From: Microbulbifer elongatus
Lineage (GTDB): Bacteria; Pseudomonadota; Gammaproteobacteria; Pseudomonadales; Cellvibrionaceae
DNA length: 64,000 bases
Direction: 5' to 3'
Assembly (NCBI RefSeq): GCF_021165935.1
Contig: NZ_CP088953.1
Coordinates: forward strand, 3,698,501-3,762,500
Shown here one piece after another: positions 27,954 through 37,899 of this stretch. The notes beneath the pieces were generated by a model. The model was not told the DNA's origin, did not search any database, and saw only the letters and a list, made by a program, of their open reading frames with translations. How positions within the stretch are numbered: the stretch's first letter is position 1; every line of letters begins with the position of its first letter. Made by a program: the position numbers and the translations under genes.

Positions 27954-29786
27954 TTAAAAAAGAATGCTACCGCCAGTTTCTGCGCCGCTCGCCAGCTTGC
28001 GCATATTGACAAACAGGTCCCGTCCCATGCCGCTGTTGTTGGCAGACAGGTCGCATTCCGCTGGCGCGCGTGCGGCCAGCTCTTCATCACTTACATCTAC
28101 TTTGAGAACGCCGGCTTCCGCGTCCAGCTCTACGATATCTCCATCCTGGATTTTTGCGATTGCGCCACCTTCCAGTGCTTCCGGGGAAAGGTGAATGGCC
28201 GCCGGCACTTTACCGGAGGCGCCGGACATACGGCCGTCGGTGACCAGCGCCACCTTGAAACCACGATCCTGCAGCACCCCGAGAGACGGCGTCAGTTTGT
28301 GCAGCTCCGGCATACCGTTGGCCTGCGGGCCCTGGAATCGCACCACGGCCACAAAATCTTTTTCCAACTTGCCCGCTTTGAACGCGTCCAGCATGTCGTC
28401 CTGACTGTTGAATACGACTGCCGGTGCTTTCACTTTCAGCTGCGGGGTTTTCAGTGCAGATACTTTGATCACGCTGTTGCCCAGATTGCCCTTCAGCAAT
28501 TGCAGGCCGCCGTGGCTAGAGAACGGATCCGCTGCGGGGCGAATGATGTCGGGGTTGCCGGATTCTTCTGCGGTCGGGCGCCACACGAGACCGTCCTTGT
28601 CTTCGTTCAGGAACGGATCGTAGGTGTAAGGCTCCATGCCGGAATCGCCGAGTACGGTGGCCACATCGTTGTGCAGCAGACCCGCCCCGAGCAATTCGCG
28701 AATCAGATATTGCATACCGCCGGCGGCGGCGAAGTGGTTAATGTCGGCGGTACCGTTCGGGTACACGTGGCACAGCAGAGGTACGACTTCGGACAGTTCT
28801 GCCATATCCTGCCAGGTGATCTGAATGCCGGCGGCGCGCGCCATGGCGATCAGGTGCATGGTGTGGTTGGTAGAACCGCCGGTAGCGTGCAGACCAACAA
28901 TGCCGTTTACGAACGCTTTTTCGGTAAGAATCTTGGCGATGGGCGTGTAGTTGCTGGGCTCGGAATTCTGTACCAGCTGTTTGACCGCCGCTCTATTCAT
29001 GGCGTCGCGCAACTCGGTGCCCGGATTGATAAACGAGCTGCCCGGCAACTGCAGGCCCATGATTTCCACCAGCATCTGGTTGCTGTTGGCAGTACCGTAA
29101 AAGGTACAGGTACCCGCGCTGTGATAGGAAGCGCTCTCCGCTTCCAGCAATTCTTTGCGGCCCACCTTGCCTTCCGCGTACAGCTGGCGAACACGTACTT
29201 TTTCCGCGTTGGGGAGACCGGTTGGCATGGGACCTGCAGGTACAAACATTGCAGGCAAATGCCCAAATGACAGTGCGCCAATCACCAGACCGGGTACGAT
29301 CTTGTCACAGATGCCCAGATACATACCGCCGTCAAACATATCGTGTGACAGGGAGATGGCGGTGGCCATGGCGATCACATCGCGGGAAAACAGTGACAGC
29401 TCCATACCCGGCTGCCCCTGGGTAACGCCATCACACATGGCGGGCACACCGCCGGCAACCTGCGCGGTTGCGCCGTTGCGCAGGGCCTCTGCCTTGAGCA
29501 TTTCCGGGTAGGTGCCGTAGGGCTGATGCGCCGACAACATATCATTGTAGGCAGTAACGATCGCCAGGTTGGGGCCATGCCCGGAAGCGATCAGGTTTTT
29601 GTCATGATCGCTGGATGCCGCCATGGCGTGCGCCAGGTTGCCACAGGAGAGCTTGTGCCGTGCTCTGCCTTTTCCCTGCGCGCGCTCCACCTGGGCCAGA
29701 TAGCTGGCTCGGGTTTCTTCACTGCGGCGAATGATCCTGTCGGTCACCGCCTGTATGCGACTGTGTACCACTGTTTGGTTTGCCAT
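27954..29786 (-). CDS. edd: 6-phosphogluconate dehydratase
   Basis: Fe-S dehydratase making KDPG from 6-phosphogluconate; defines the Entner-Doudoroff pathway. It has 610 residues, standard for Edd. Conserved features are [36 protein letters not shown] and [15 protein letters not shown] (cluster cysteine region), [11 protein letters not shown], and the C-terminal [22 protein letters not shown]. Edd rather than sugar-acid dehydratase (IlvD/YagF) is indicated by length and neighbours. It is 54 nt downstream of pgi. Confidence 0.97.
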   Translation of the reverse strand: MANQTVVHSRIQAVTDRIIRRSEETRASYLAQVERAQGKGRARHKLSCGNLAHAMAASSDHDKNLIASGHGPNLAIVTAYNDMLSAHQPYGTYPEMLKAEALRNGATAQVAGGVPAMCDGVTQGQPGMELSLFSRDVIAMATAISLSHDMFDGGMYLGICDKIVPGLVIGALSFGHLPAMFVPAGPMPTGLPNAEKVRVRQLYAEGKVGRKELLEAESASYHSAGTCTFYGTANSNQMLVEIMGLQLPGSSFINPGTELRDAMNRAAVKQLVQNSEPSNYTPIAKILTEKAFVNGIVGLHATGGSTNHTMHLIAMARAAGIQITWQDMAELSEVVPLLCHVYPNGTADINHFAAAGGMQYLIRELLGAGLLHNDVATVLGDSGMEPYTYDPFLNEDKDGLVWRPTAEESGNPDIIRPAADPFSSHGGLQLLKGNLGNSVIKVSALKTPQLKVKAPAVVFNSQDDMLDAFKAGKLEKDFVAVVRFQGPQANGMPELHKLTPSLGVLQDRGFKVALVTDGRMSGASGKVPAAIHLSPEALEGGAIAKIQDGDIVELDAEAGVLKVDVSDEELAARAPAECDLSANNSGMGRDLFVNMRKLASGAETGGSILF

Positions 29787-29840
29787 TTTTGATCAACTCT
29801 TCGTTTTTTATCAGTCCGAACCACGTTATTGCTTGCGCAG

Positions 29841-31592
29841 TTAAGCCTGTTCTCCAGCAGGCTCAGCCACCTCAACTACAGGCGACTCCGTGGACGTAAC
29901 CGTGCCGTTTATCCGGCGGTAGTATTCGATCAGTTGGGCCGTTGAACCGTCTTCGTCTGCCAGGTCGCCAGAGGCCAGTTTCGGCTCCAGTTTGCTGGCG
30001 AGACCCTTACCCAGTTCCACTCCCCACTGATCAAAAGAAAAAATTTGCAGAATCACGCCCTGAACAAAAATCTTGTGCTCGTAGAGTGCGATCAGCGCTC
30101 CCAGTGATCGGGGGTCCAACTCTTTCAAGAGTATTGTGTTACTTGGCTTTCCACCCCTGTGGACCTTGAACGGGGTGAGCCTTTTTATTTCTTCTTGTGA
30201 CAGCCCCTTGGCTGCCAGTTCACGACTGACGGACTCCGCATCCACCCCGTTCATCAGCGCCTGACTCTGGGCAAACATGTTTGCCAGCAGAATCTCGTGG
30301 TGACCGTCCAGGTCGTGTCCCGGGGTCACACTGCCGATAAAGTCGGCGGGAACCACTTCCGGGCTCTGGTGCAGATACTGGTAAAACGCGTGCTGCCCAT
30401 TGATGCCCGTCTGCCCCCATATTAGAGGGCCGGTGGTGTAGTCCACCTCCACCCCTGCGCGGGTGGTAGATTTGCCGTTGCTCTCCATATCCGCCTGCTG
30501 CAGATAGGAAGGCAACATGTGCAGCGACTGCTCGTAGGGCAACACCGCGTGCGCCGGGTAACCCATAAAAGTGCAATACCACACACTCAGCAGCGCCATG
30601 ATGACCGGCGCATTGGCGTCCAGTGGCGCCTCGCGGAAGTGCTTGTCCATACTGGCCGCGCCATCCAGCAGTGCGCGGAAATTGTCGAACCCACAGGCAA
30701 TGGCAATGGGTAGACCGATGGACGACCACAGCGAGAAGCGCCCGCCGACCCAGTCCCAGAAGCGGAAGATCCGCTCCGGCAGCACACCAAACTGCTGTGC
30801 CTTGTCCGGGCTCGAGGTCACTGCCACAAAATGCTGCTGTAACAGCGCCTGGGGATCGGCCTCCGGCATCGCCTGTTGCAGCCACTTCAGGCCGCTCCCG
30901 GCATTGGTCATCGTCTCGCTGGTCGTGAAGGTCTTGGACGAGACAATGAATAAGGTCGAATCGGCATCCAGGCCGGCCAGCACGTCCGTGAGCTGGGTTC
31001 CATCCACATTGGATACAAAATGCACTGCGACATCGCCCTTCCGGTGGGCACGCAGTGCTTCGATGGTGGTTTGCGGCCCGAGATGGGAGCCGCCGACCCC
31101 AAGATTGACTACATCGGTAATTCGTTTACCCCGGTAGCCAGTCAGGGCCCCATTATGTAGTAAAACTACAAACTCTTTCAAGCGCTCCAACTCGGCCTCG
31201 ACCTGAGCGGTGACGGATACCCCATCGATCTCGACATCTTCCGCCAGACCACCACGTAGCGCGGGATGCAGCACCGGCCGCCCCTCTGTGGCATTGATGG
31301 GTTTACCGGCAAAAAAGTCCCCACGCCACTGCGCCAAGTCCGCGGCTTCCGCCAAGCGTAATAAATTTACAAAAATGTCCTGATCCAGCTGATTTTTTGA
31401 GTAATCCAGCAGAAATTCCGGCAGCTCCAGGGAGAAACGCTCCGCGCGCTGCGGATCTGCGGCAAACAGCGCCTTCAGGGACCGCCCTTTCACTTCCGCC
31501 GCCTGCGCTTGCAGCGCCTGCCAGACAGGGGAACGGGAAAGAGGTTGGGAATGGGTTTGAGAGTGAGTCGAGTGAGAGTGTGCACTGCACAT
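29841..31592 (-). CDS. pgi: Glucose-6-phosphate isomerase
   Basis: Interconverts fructose-6-phosphate and glucose-6-phosphate. The start is the ATG at 31590-31592 (MCSAHSHS), with AGGGGG 7 nt upstream, giving 583 residues; another in-frame start 27 nt earlier lacks this site. The signature GVGGSHLGPQ, the SSKTFTTSETM sugar-phosphate loop, and the C-terminal SFDQWGVELGK are intact, as are DWVGGRFSLWSSIG and HQSPEVVPADFIG. It heads the seven-gene array; in this context it would feed F6P made by NagB into G6P for Zwf. An operator lies about 120-140 nt upstream. Confidence 0.96.
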   Translation of the reverse strand: MCSAHSHSTHSQTHSQPLSRSPVWQALQAQAAEVKGRSLKALFAADPQRAERFSLELPEFLLDYSKNQLDQDIFVNLLRLAEAADLAQWRGDFFAGKPINATEGRPVLHPALRGGLAEDVEIDGVSVTAQVEAELERLKEFVVLLHNGALTGYRGKRITDVVNLGVGGSHLGPQTTIEALRAHRKGDVAVHFVSNVDGTQLTDVLAGLDADSTLFIVSSKTFTTSETMTNAGSGLKWLQQAMPEADPQALLQQHFVAVTSSPDKAQQFGVLPERIFRFWDWVGGRFSLWSSIGLPIAIACGFDNFRALLDGAASMDKHFREAPLDANAPVIMALLSVWYCTFMGYPAHAVLPYEQSLHMLPSYLQQADMESNGKSTTRAGVEVDYTTGPLIWGQTGINGQHAFYQYLHQSPEVVPADFIGSVTPGHDLDGHHEILLANMFAQSQALMNGVDAESVSRELAAKGLSQEEIKRLTPFKVHRGGKPSNTILLKELDPRSLGALIALYEHKIFVQGVILQIFSFDQWGVELGKGLASKLEPKLASGDLADEDGSTAQLIEYYRRINGTVTSTESPVVEVAEPAGEQA

Positions 31593-31712
31593 AGCGAGCC
31601 CCCTGAAAGCGGCGCCCACCGTGGTGTTGCAGGCACCGGTTATTGTTATCTAGCCGATTACCCGGCAACTGACCCCCGCTCCGGGCGCCAATGCCAGTCT
31701 GTTTGACCTCAA

Positions 31713-31730
31713 AATGACAACGCTGTCAAT
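31713..31730. promoter_or_regulatory. LacI-family operator between pgi and the lacI-type gene
   Basis: AATGACAACGCTGTCAAT, a palindrome with a CG centre matching those at the TonB receptor and nagK. It is placed in the 348-nt divergent region, so it could control both pgi and the regulator itself. It is flanked by an outer 8-bp inverted repeat (GGCGCCAA/TTGGCGCC, 31684-31691 and 31731-31738). Confidence 0.85.
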
Positions 31731-31940
31731 TTGGCGCCAGAGTCACATAGTTGGCAAAGGGTGTCAATTGGGTTTGTAGTTTTATTTCAGGCAGACGAAG
31801 ACCACGCCAATCCCGTGACTCTCAAGCCATCGTCGTTCGCAGCAGAACCGGTTAAACTTACCGACTGGGCAACTGGAATCATTCCAACAAGGACCTCTCC
31901 AAGGGCCTCACAAAGGACCTATCAAGGATCACAGCCAACA

Positions 31941-32987
31941 ATGAAGAGCACCATCAACGACGTGGCGGCAAGAGCCGGGGTATCGATCAAGACTGTTTCC
32001 CGGGTGATCAATAACGAGCCGTCTGTGCGCCCCGCCACCCGCCAGAAAGTGATGGATGCGGTAGAAGCGCTGCACTACCAGCCCAACCTCGCGGCGCGCA
32101 ACCTTGCGGGCACCCGCAGCTACACCATCGCCCTGATTTACGATAATCCCAACGCCTATTATGTGATCGATATGCAGAACGGCATTCTCGAAGCGTGCAA
32201 GGCGCGGGGGTATGAGCTGCTGATTCACCCGAGCAACTCAAAATCCGCCAACGTCAACGACGAGTTGCGCGCGCTGGTGGAGCACTCCAAGGTCGCCGGG
32301 CTGGTGCTCACCCCCCCCTTTTCCGAGACCCAGTCTGTTATTGATGAAGTGAAAAAGCTGGGGCTCGACTATGTGCGCATCGTGTCCAGTGGCGCAGCGG
32401 AGGGCGATGAAGACAACTGTATCCAGGTAGACGATACTGCAGCCGCCTACGACATCACCAAACATTTGATTGAAAACGGCCACAACCGTATCGGATTTCT
32501 CGCGGGTGGCGAGGAGCACGTGTCCACCCACGGGCGACTGGAGGGCTATAAGGAAGCGTTGCAGCAGGCGGGCATCACCATCGACCCGGATCTGATTATC
32601 CCTGGCGAATACTCTTTCGACTCCGGCGTATCCGGGGCCAAGGCGCTACTGGAAAAAGACAACCCGCCTACCGCCATTTTTGCCAGTAATGACGAAATGG
32701 CGGCCGGCGCACTCTTCGCCGCCCGGCTGATGCATATCGAAATTCCCGAGCAGCTGTCCATCGTCGGTTTCGAGGACAGCCCCTTCTCCCGCCAGACCTG
32801 GCCCAAGCTCACCACCGCGCACCAGCCCAACAGTGAAATCGCCAAGTGCGCCGCGGCCCTGGTACTCAACAAAGCCCGCAGCAAAAGCGCCACCGAAAGC
32901 GCATCAACCAACAAAGATGCCGGCATCACCAAAAAATTCGTCCCCGAACTCCTGGTCCGCGACTCCACCGGCCAATCCCCGAATTAA
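31941..32987 (+). CDS. LacI-family transcriptional regulator of the local sugar regulon
   Basis: 348 residues from the ATG at 31941 (AAGGA upstream). The start is fixed by the LacI helix-turn-helix at the very N-terminus: STINDVAARAGVSIKTVSRV, then the hinge helix NLAARNLAG. A periplasmic-binding-protein-like effector domain (about 60-335) follows, with GFLAGGEEHVSTHGRLEGY and IFASNDEMAAG. It is divergent from pgi and convergent with the nag operon; operators with a central CG flank both. By position it is the functional counterpart of the LacI-type NagR known from Xanthomonas and Shewanella relatives, but the effector (GlcNAc, GlcN6P or KDPG) is not evident from sequence. Confidence 0.93.
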   Translation: MKSTINDVAARAGVSIKTVSRVINNEPSVRPATRQKVMDAVEALHYQPNLAARNLAGTRSYTIALIYDNPNAYYVIDMQNGILEACKARGYELLIHPSNSKSANVNDELRALVEHSKVAGLVLTPPFSETQSVIDEVKKLGLDYVRIVSSGAAEGDEDNCIQVDDTAAAYDITKHLIENGHNRIGFLAGGEEHVSTHGRLEGYKEALQQAGITIDPDLIIPGEYSFDSGVSGAKALLEKDNPPTAIFASNDEMAAGALFAARLMHIEIPEQLSIVGFEDSPFSRQTWPKLTTAHQPNSEIAKCAAALVLNKARSKSATESASTNKDAGITKKFVPELLVRDSTGQSPN

Positions 32988-33015
32988 AAACAATAGAATT
33001 CACCCCACAACCCGA

Positions 33016-33153
33016 GGATCGCCGAAGAGCGTAGCGAGCACTTGCCTGGTGGTGGCCGCCGGAGCGGAAGGAACGGAATGTATGTTAATACATGAGTATC
33101 CTGAGCACCGCCGGACGCCGCCAGGCATGTGCGCAGTAGCTTTTCGGTGATTC
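33016..33153. repeat. Large imperfect palindrome between lacI-type gene and nagP
   Basis: About 138 nt. The outer arms (GATCGCCGAAGAGC... and ...AGCTTTTCGGTGATTC) and inner arms (TGCCTGG.../...CCAGGCA) are imperfectly complementary; the centre holds a perfect ATGTAT/ATACAT hairpin. It resembles a mobile palindromic (MITE- or REP-type) element, but no second copy is seen here. Confidence 0.6.
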
Positions 33154-33158
33154 CCCTC

Positions 33159-33183
33159 TAAAAAAAGCCCTCACTAGGAGGGC
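33159..33183 (-). terminator. Rho-independent terminator of the nag operon
   Basis: A 6-bp stem GCCCTC/GAGGGC (33167-33183), followed on the minus strand by six T residues, about 80 nt after the nagP stop. It sits between convergent genes. Confidence 0.75.
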
Positions 33184-33260
33184 AAAGATGACGAGAACCA
33201 AAGAGAGAAACTTTAAAAAGAAACTTTGACTGACTGTGACGCCAGCTGGATAACCCGAGG

Positions 33261-34592
33261 TTATTTCCAGCTGCGCATCTTGTGCCCTTTCAGAGCGTAA
33301 AACAGGATAAACAGGTAGGCCGGGATGGAAATCACGTAGGCCAGCTGACCGTCGCCGGTATCAGCGAAATGACCGTACAGGGGCGGCAGTACCGCGCCGC
33401 CAGAGATCCCCATGATCAGCAGGGCGGCACCTTTGGAGGTGAACTTGCCCAGACCTTCCAGCGCCAGCGGCCAGATTGCCGGCCAGCACATGGCGTTGGC
33501 AAAGCCCAGCAGGGCAACAAAGTAAACAGCGTTGGGAATTTCCGGCAGACCGAACAGGGCCAGGGTCGCAGAGGACATGACGGTGCTTTCCATAGAGCCG
33601 GTCATTACCGCAACGGTGAACAGGATACCGAGCACCGCTGAGATCAGCAGCGCAGTCTGCTGGCTAATAAAGCGCGGAATGGCGATCGTGCCCCAGATAT
33701 AACCCAGCACCATAAACACCATGGTGTAGGACGTCAGTACAGAGGCAACAGCAGTGTCCAGACCCGCCTGCTTGCCCAGCAGACCGATGGCGTCTCCGGC
33801 AATCACCTCTACACCCACATAGAAGAACAGTGCGATAGACCCCAGGATCAACTGTGGGAACTTCAGCAGTGCCGGCAGATTCACCGCCATATCTTCCTGA
33901 CCTTCAACCACCTCATCTTCAATATCGGGCAGCGGTGCGAACATCATGGCAATCGCCAACACAAAGCCGAGCACCGCCATACCGATGTACGGGCTCACCA
34001 TCTGACCGGCCAGCTCGTCCAGCTTGGCATCTTTGGCGGTGGCGGTCAGTGCAGACAGTTCTGCTTCAGAGATACCGCTGATGCCCGACATCACCAGCGC
34101 CGCGAACACCAGCGGCGCGACAATACCAGCACCTTTATTCAGCAGACCCATTACGCAGATGCGTACCGCAGCAGTTTCCGGAGAGCCGACGCGTACCACG
34201 TAGGGGTTGGACGCCGTCTGCAGAATGGTGAGACCGGAGCCCACCACAAACTGCGCCAGCAGGAAAACGCCGAACATACGGCTGTAAGCAGCGGGAATAA
34301 ATATCAGTGCACCCACAGCCACCAGCGCCAGCCCCAGGGCCATGCCGGTCTTATAACCCGTGCGCTCGATAATGGCCGCCATAGGCAGCGCCATCACCGT
34401 GTAAGCGATATAGAAAGCGGAGGCCACGAGCATCGCCTGGAAGGCGCTGAGCTCACAGATGGTTTGCAGAAACGGGATCAGGGCCCCATTCAACCAGGTA
34501 ACAAAACCAAAAATAAAAAACAGCAGACCGATGATGGTCATCGGCAGGATACTGCTGCGGGTTTCCCCCTGGCTAACAACTGCGGTATTCAT
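33261..34592 (-). CDS. nagP: N-acetylglucosamine MFS permease, NagP type
   Basis: Inner-membrane sugar:H+ symporter of the FucP-like MFS group. It has 443 residues from the ATG at 34590-34592 (AAAGGTGA 6 nt upstream), and about twelve hydrophobic helices. The N-terminal FFIFGFVTWLNGALIPFLQ block is diagnostic of the FucP/NagP group, with QTASNPYVVRVG in helix 5 region and the insertion between the two halves typical of NagP. It is the last gene of nagK-nagB-nagA-nagP. GlcNAc specificity is inferred from the operon; uptake of free sugar fits the presence of an ATP-dependent kinase (nagK) instead of a PTS. Confidence 0.88.
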   Translation of the reverse strand: MNTAVVSQGETRSSILPMTIIGLLFFIFGFVTWLNGALIPFLQTICELSAFQAMLVASAFYIAYTVMALPMAAIIERTGYKTGMALGLALVAVGALIFIPAAYSRMFGVFLLAQFVVGSGLTILQTASNPYVVRVGSPETAAVRICVMGLLNKGAGIVAPLVFAALVMSGISGISEAELSALTATAKDAKLDELAGQMVSPYIGMAVLGFVLAIAMMFAPLPDIEDEVVEGQEDMAVNLPALLKFPQLILGSIALFFYVGVEVIAGDAIGLLGKQAGLDTAVASVLTSYTMVFMVLGYIWGTIAIPRFISQQTALLISAVLGILFTVAVMTGSMESTVMSSATLALFGLPEIPNAVYFVALLGFANAMCWPAIWPLALEGLGKFTSKGAALLIMGISGGAVLPPLYGHFADTGDGQLAYVISIPAYLFILFYALKGHKMRSWK

Positions 34593-34661
34593 AGGCTCAC
34601 CTTTCATTATCGTTATTTAGCGTCGACTAAATTCGTCATCGGTTTTCTTGAATGCGCGGAA

Positions 34662-35789
34662 TCACCCGGCTGTGAACACTTCCTGTCCGCCGATCCAGGT
34701 TTTCTGTACCTGTAAATCGTCGTTTACCAAAATCATATCGGCGGCAGCGCCTTCGGCAATGCGACCACCTTTCGAACCCAGAAACTCAGCCGGATAGAGT
34801 CCGGCCATGCGCAGGGCTTCATCCAGATCAACACTGCACCATTCGCGGATATTGCGCACTGCGCCGATCATATCCAGGTGTGAGCCAGCCAACTCGCCGG
34901 TGGTGGAAGTCAGCTTGTCACCGTGCCGGGTGACGGTGCGACTGAACAGCGGGAAGCTCCGCTCCTCGCTGCCCACCAGTGACATGGCATCGGTCACCAG
35001 CATGATCTTGCCGCGGGGCTTGGCCTTCAGCGCCAGAGTCATGGCCTCGGCACTCACATGGTGACCATCGGCAATCAGGCCACACCAGCAGTCGTCGCTG
35101 ATCAGTGCGGTACCGACCATGCCGGGGTCGCGGGAATGCAGCGGCGACATGGCGTTGTACAGATGGGTAAAGCCGGTTGCGCCCGCGGCCACCGCCGCTG
35201 CGGCCGTCTTACCGTCGGCATTGGAGTGGCCGAGGCAGACTTTCACACCGAGAGACACCAGCCTGGCGATGTCTTCCGGGGAGACGTTTTCCGGCGCCAG
35301 GGTGACCATCTTCAGGCCGAGATCGTCCCGGGCATAAATCGCCAGCTCTTCTTCGCTGAGCGGTCGAATAAAACACTCTTCGTGGGTACCCTTTTTCGGC
35401 GCGCTCAGGTGCGGACCTTCAAAATGCACGCCAAGCACACCAGGCACACCTTCTTTCAAGGCAGCACTGACCGCGTCCGCAGCCTTCTGCATTACATCCA
35501 CCTGATCGGTGATCAGGGTGGGCATAAAGCCGGTGGTACCAAAGCGGGCATGGGCAGCCGACATTTTGCCGAGAGCGTTGACGCTGGTGTCGTTGTTAAA
35601 CAGCGCACCACCGCCACCGTTGACCTGCACATCAATCAGGCCCGGTGCCAACAGTCCCTGCAATCGCACAGCATCCGCCGCCGGTGTTCCACCGATGGAA
35701 ACCACCTTGCCGCCGTCAACGATCAGCGCTACATCCTTGTGCAGCTGCTCACCGTCAAACAATTGCTGTGCGATAAATGCCTGTACCAC
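34662..35789 (-). CDS. nagA: N-acetylglucosamine-6-phosphate deacetylase
   Basis: Amidohydrolase converting GlcNAc-6-P to GlcN-6-P and acetate. It has 375 residues from a GTG start (AAGGA upstream); no closer ATG fits. Metal and catalytic segments visible are APGLIDVQVNGGGG, GVHFEGPHLS, LGHSNAD, GFTHLYNAM and the catalytic Asp in LVTDAM. It sits 21 nt after nagB, so the two are co-transcribed. Confidence 0.95.
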   Translation of the reverse strand: MVQAFIAQQLFDGEQLHKDVALIVDGGKVVSIGGTPAADAVRLQGLLAPGLIDVQVNGGGGALFNNDTSVNALGKMSAAHARFGTTGFMPTLITDQVDVMQKAADAVSAALKEGVPGVLGVHFEGPHLSAPKKGTHEECFIRPLSEEELAIYARDDLGLKMVTLAPENVSPEDIARLVSLGVKVCLGHSNADGKTAAAAVAAGATGFTHLYNAMSPLHSRDPGMVGTALISDDCWCGLIADGHHVSAEAMTLALKAKPRGKIMLVTDAMSLVGSEERSFPLFSRTVTRHGDKLTSTTGELAGSHLDMIGAVRNIREWCSVDLDEALRMAGLYPAEFLGSKGGRIAEGAAADMILVNDDLQVQKTWIGGQEVFTAG

Positions 35790-35810
35790 GTCCTAGATCC
35801 TTATCCGCGA

Positions 35811-36854
35811 TCAAACAGTCTGGGTAACTTTCTTCAGACCCGCCGGCTCATCCGGGTTGATACCCCGACTGACCGCCACGTGGGCAACGTCGATGTAAAA
35901 ACGCTGCAGCAGTGGCAGTGGCGCAACGCGCGGATGCACGCCTTTGCTCGGCACATGCAGATTGATCAGGGTGCCACCACGACGAATGATGTCGGCAATC
36001 TGCTCGCTGTGAGCCTGATAGGATTCGTCTTCAATCGGCACATTCACCACGGTGAGCTTCTGCTCTACCAGCGTGACCGGGCCGTGCAGAAATTCCGCAC
36101 TGGAGAAGGACTCGGCATGCACGCTGCACACTTCTTTCAGCTTCAGTGCCAGCTCACGGGTAATGCCGTACCCGGGCCCACGACCGAGAACCACCAGGTT
36201 CTTCACCGCCGCGAGATCTTCCGGGCGCAGTTGCACGTCGGATTCGATGGCGTCGGTGAGGGTTTGTGGCAGCATCTCTACGCCGGCTTTCAATTCTTCG
36301 TCCTGAGTCCAGTTGGCTACCAGCTGCAGCACCGCAGACAGGGTGCACAAATAGCTCTTGGTCGCGGCAACGGCCAGTTCAGGGCCCGCCTTCAGCGGTA
36401 CCACCTGGTCGACGATGTCTTTGATCGGCGCAGCCTCATCGTTCACCAAGGCCACCGTGTAGGCACCGGCGTCTTTGGCCATCTGCGCCTGAGCGAGGAT
36501 GTCCGGGCTGCGGCCAGACTGGGAAATAACAATGACCAGCGCGTCTTCGAGCTTCAGCTTTTTGCCGTAGACACTGGAAACGGACGGTGCCGCGGCAAAG
36601 GTCGGGGTGCCGGTCTCGATTTCGATCAGGTATTTGGCAAAAACGCCCGCGTGGTCGGAAGAACCACGGCCCACGATCATCACAAAGCGCGGCGGCTTGG
36701 CGCGCAGGCGCTCACCCAGCGCTTCCATGATCGGCGCGTTGTTCTGCAGTTGTTCGGCAATCCGGCTCGGGGCTTCGCGAGCCTCGGTTTCCATTACTGT
36801 CATCGCCATAGATGCTTCCACCTTGTTGGCCTCACCAGAGGTCACTGCGCTCAT
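35811..36854 (-). CDS. nagB: SIS-type glucosamine-6-phosphate deaminase (NagB-II)
   Basis: Two-SIS-domain protein of 347 residues related to the isomerase half of GlmS but without the glutaminase domain. Motifs: VGRGSSDHAGVFAKYLIE, SQSGRSPDILAQ (phospho-sugar-binding loop), ATKSYLCTLSAV and FLHGP. In this operon it must convert GlcN-6-P to fructose-6-P and ammonia, the NagB-II solution known from Shewanella and other chitin users in place of classic NagB. No classic NagB is in the window. A generic sugar isomerase is possible but unlikely beside nagA and nagK. Confidence 0.9.
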   Translation of the reverse strand: MSAVTSGEANKVEASMAMTVMETEAREAPSRIAEQLQNNAPIMEALGERLRAKPPRFVMIVGRGSSDHAGVFAKYLIEIETGTPTFAAAPSVSSVYGKKLKLEDALVIVISQSGRSPDILAQAQMAKDAGAYTVALVNDEAAPIKDIVDQVVPLKAGPELAVAATKSYLCTLSAVLQLVANWTQDEELKAGVEMLPQTLTDAIESDVQLRPEDLAAVKNLVVLGRGPGYGITRELALKLKEVCSVHAESFSSAEFLHGPVTLVEQKLTVVNVPIEDESYQAHSEQIADIIRRGGTLINLHVPSKGVHPRVAPLPLLQRFYIDVAHVAVSRGINPDEPAGLKKVTQTV

Positions 36855-36948
36855 AAAATCTATCCGTAACTTGTTCTGACGTCGTCTTCCGACAACCTGT
36901 TTGTTCTAGCGATTTACCGCCTTCATCCAAAGAGGTGATCCGGGCCAG

Positions 36949-37899
36949 TCACCCATACAGCGCTTTGGCATCCGCCTCTTCCCGCGCTTTTGATTCGCTT
37001 TCCCCCAGCGCGGCCAGGGAGTGCTGGGCAAAGTAAACACAGCCCAGCTCCGGCGGATCCAGCGGATCGGACACCCGCTCTGCCACATGGGGCTTGAGCC
37101 AGGGTTTCAGGCGCGGTGCCAGACCGCCAATCATGGATAGGCGCGGCGGCTTACCCTCCATCAACTTGTCCGCGAGGTCACTGATATATGCAGCGCCATC
37201 ACGCATGATCGATGCCGCTACCGGGCAGTTCGCCTCGGCACACTCCACCACCGGTACCGCCAGTTTGGCGTACTGGCTGGACGGCTTGCCCGCCATCATT
37301 TCAATCACATCGTAGGGATCATTGGTGCCCAGCGCGGACTGCAGCTCGTCTTTCAGGTCGGAGTCGCCCGCCAGGCCTTCCATCGCCATCAGCAGGTATT
37401 TCACCGCTTCCATTCCTAACCAGGCACCACTGCCTTTGTCGCCATGGGGGAAGCCGTGACCTCCGACGATGGCGCTGCGGCCGTTGACCCAGGAATACCC
37501 TACCGATCCAGTGCCAGCGATAATTACCGCACCATCACCCCCGCGGTGCGCACCCAGGCACGCGGAGTGCTGATCGGTGGTAAGAAACATTTGTTTGAAG
37601 GGATGTGCCCAGGCATTCATCTCGTTGTAGAGACGGGGCATGTTGACCCCGGCCAGCCCCACACCTGCAACCAGCTCTCCCAGCGTTTCCGCGGGCAGGC
37701 CGGCATCGGCCACCGCCAGTGCGGCAGAGCGCACAATGGAATCGATAGTCTGTGCATAGCCATGCAAGGGGTTCGCAGGTCCGGAGACACCGGTACCCAA
37801 CAGGCGATTGCTGGCATCGAAAATGGATGCGCGACACTTACTGCCACCGCCATCGACGCCAATGAAAAGAATGTCCCTGCTGTCTCTCAAAGCAACCAT
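36949..37899 (-). CDS. nagK: N-acetylglucosamine kinase, BadF/BadG family
   Basis: ASKHA-fold kinase of 316 residues. The phosphate-1 loop is GVDGGGSKCRASIFD near the N-terminus and the second glycine loop is IIAGTGSVGYSW; GGHGFPHGDKGSGAWLG is the family signature. It phosphorylates cytoplasmic GlcNAc; the sugar assignment rests on the operon. It is the first gene of the nag operon, and the LacI-type operator lies about 130-150 nt upstream. AGGGG lies about 9 nt before the ATG. Confidence 0.9.
   Translation of the reverse strand: MVALRDSRDILFIGVDGGGSKCRASIFDASNRLLGTGVSGPANPLHGYAQTIDSIVRSAALAVADAGLPAETLGELVAGVGLAGVNMPRLYNEMNAWAHPFKQMFLTTDQHSACLGAHRGGDGAVIIAGTGSVGYSWVNGRSAIVGGHGFPHGDKGSGAWLGMEAVKYLLMAMEGLAGDSDLKDELQSALGTNDPYDVIEMMAGKPSSQYAKLAVPVVECAEANCPVAASIMRDGAAYISDLADKLMEGKPPRLSMIGGLAPRLKPWLKPHVAERVSDPLDPPELGCVYFAQHSLAALGESESKAREEADAKALYG

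Noticed and set aside
35058..36869. 603-codon plus-strand reading opposite nagA and nagB
   Set aside because: Shadow of two well-supported enzymes; no motif in the plus-strand translation.
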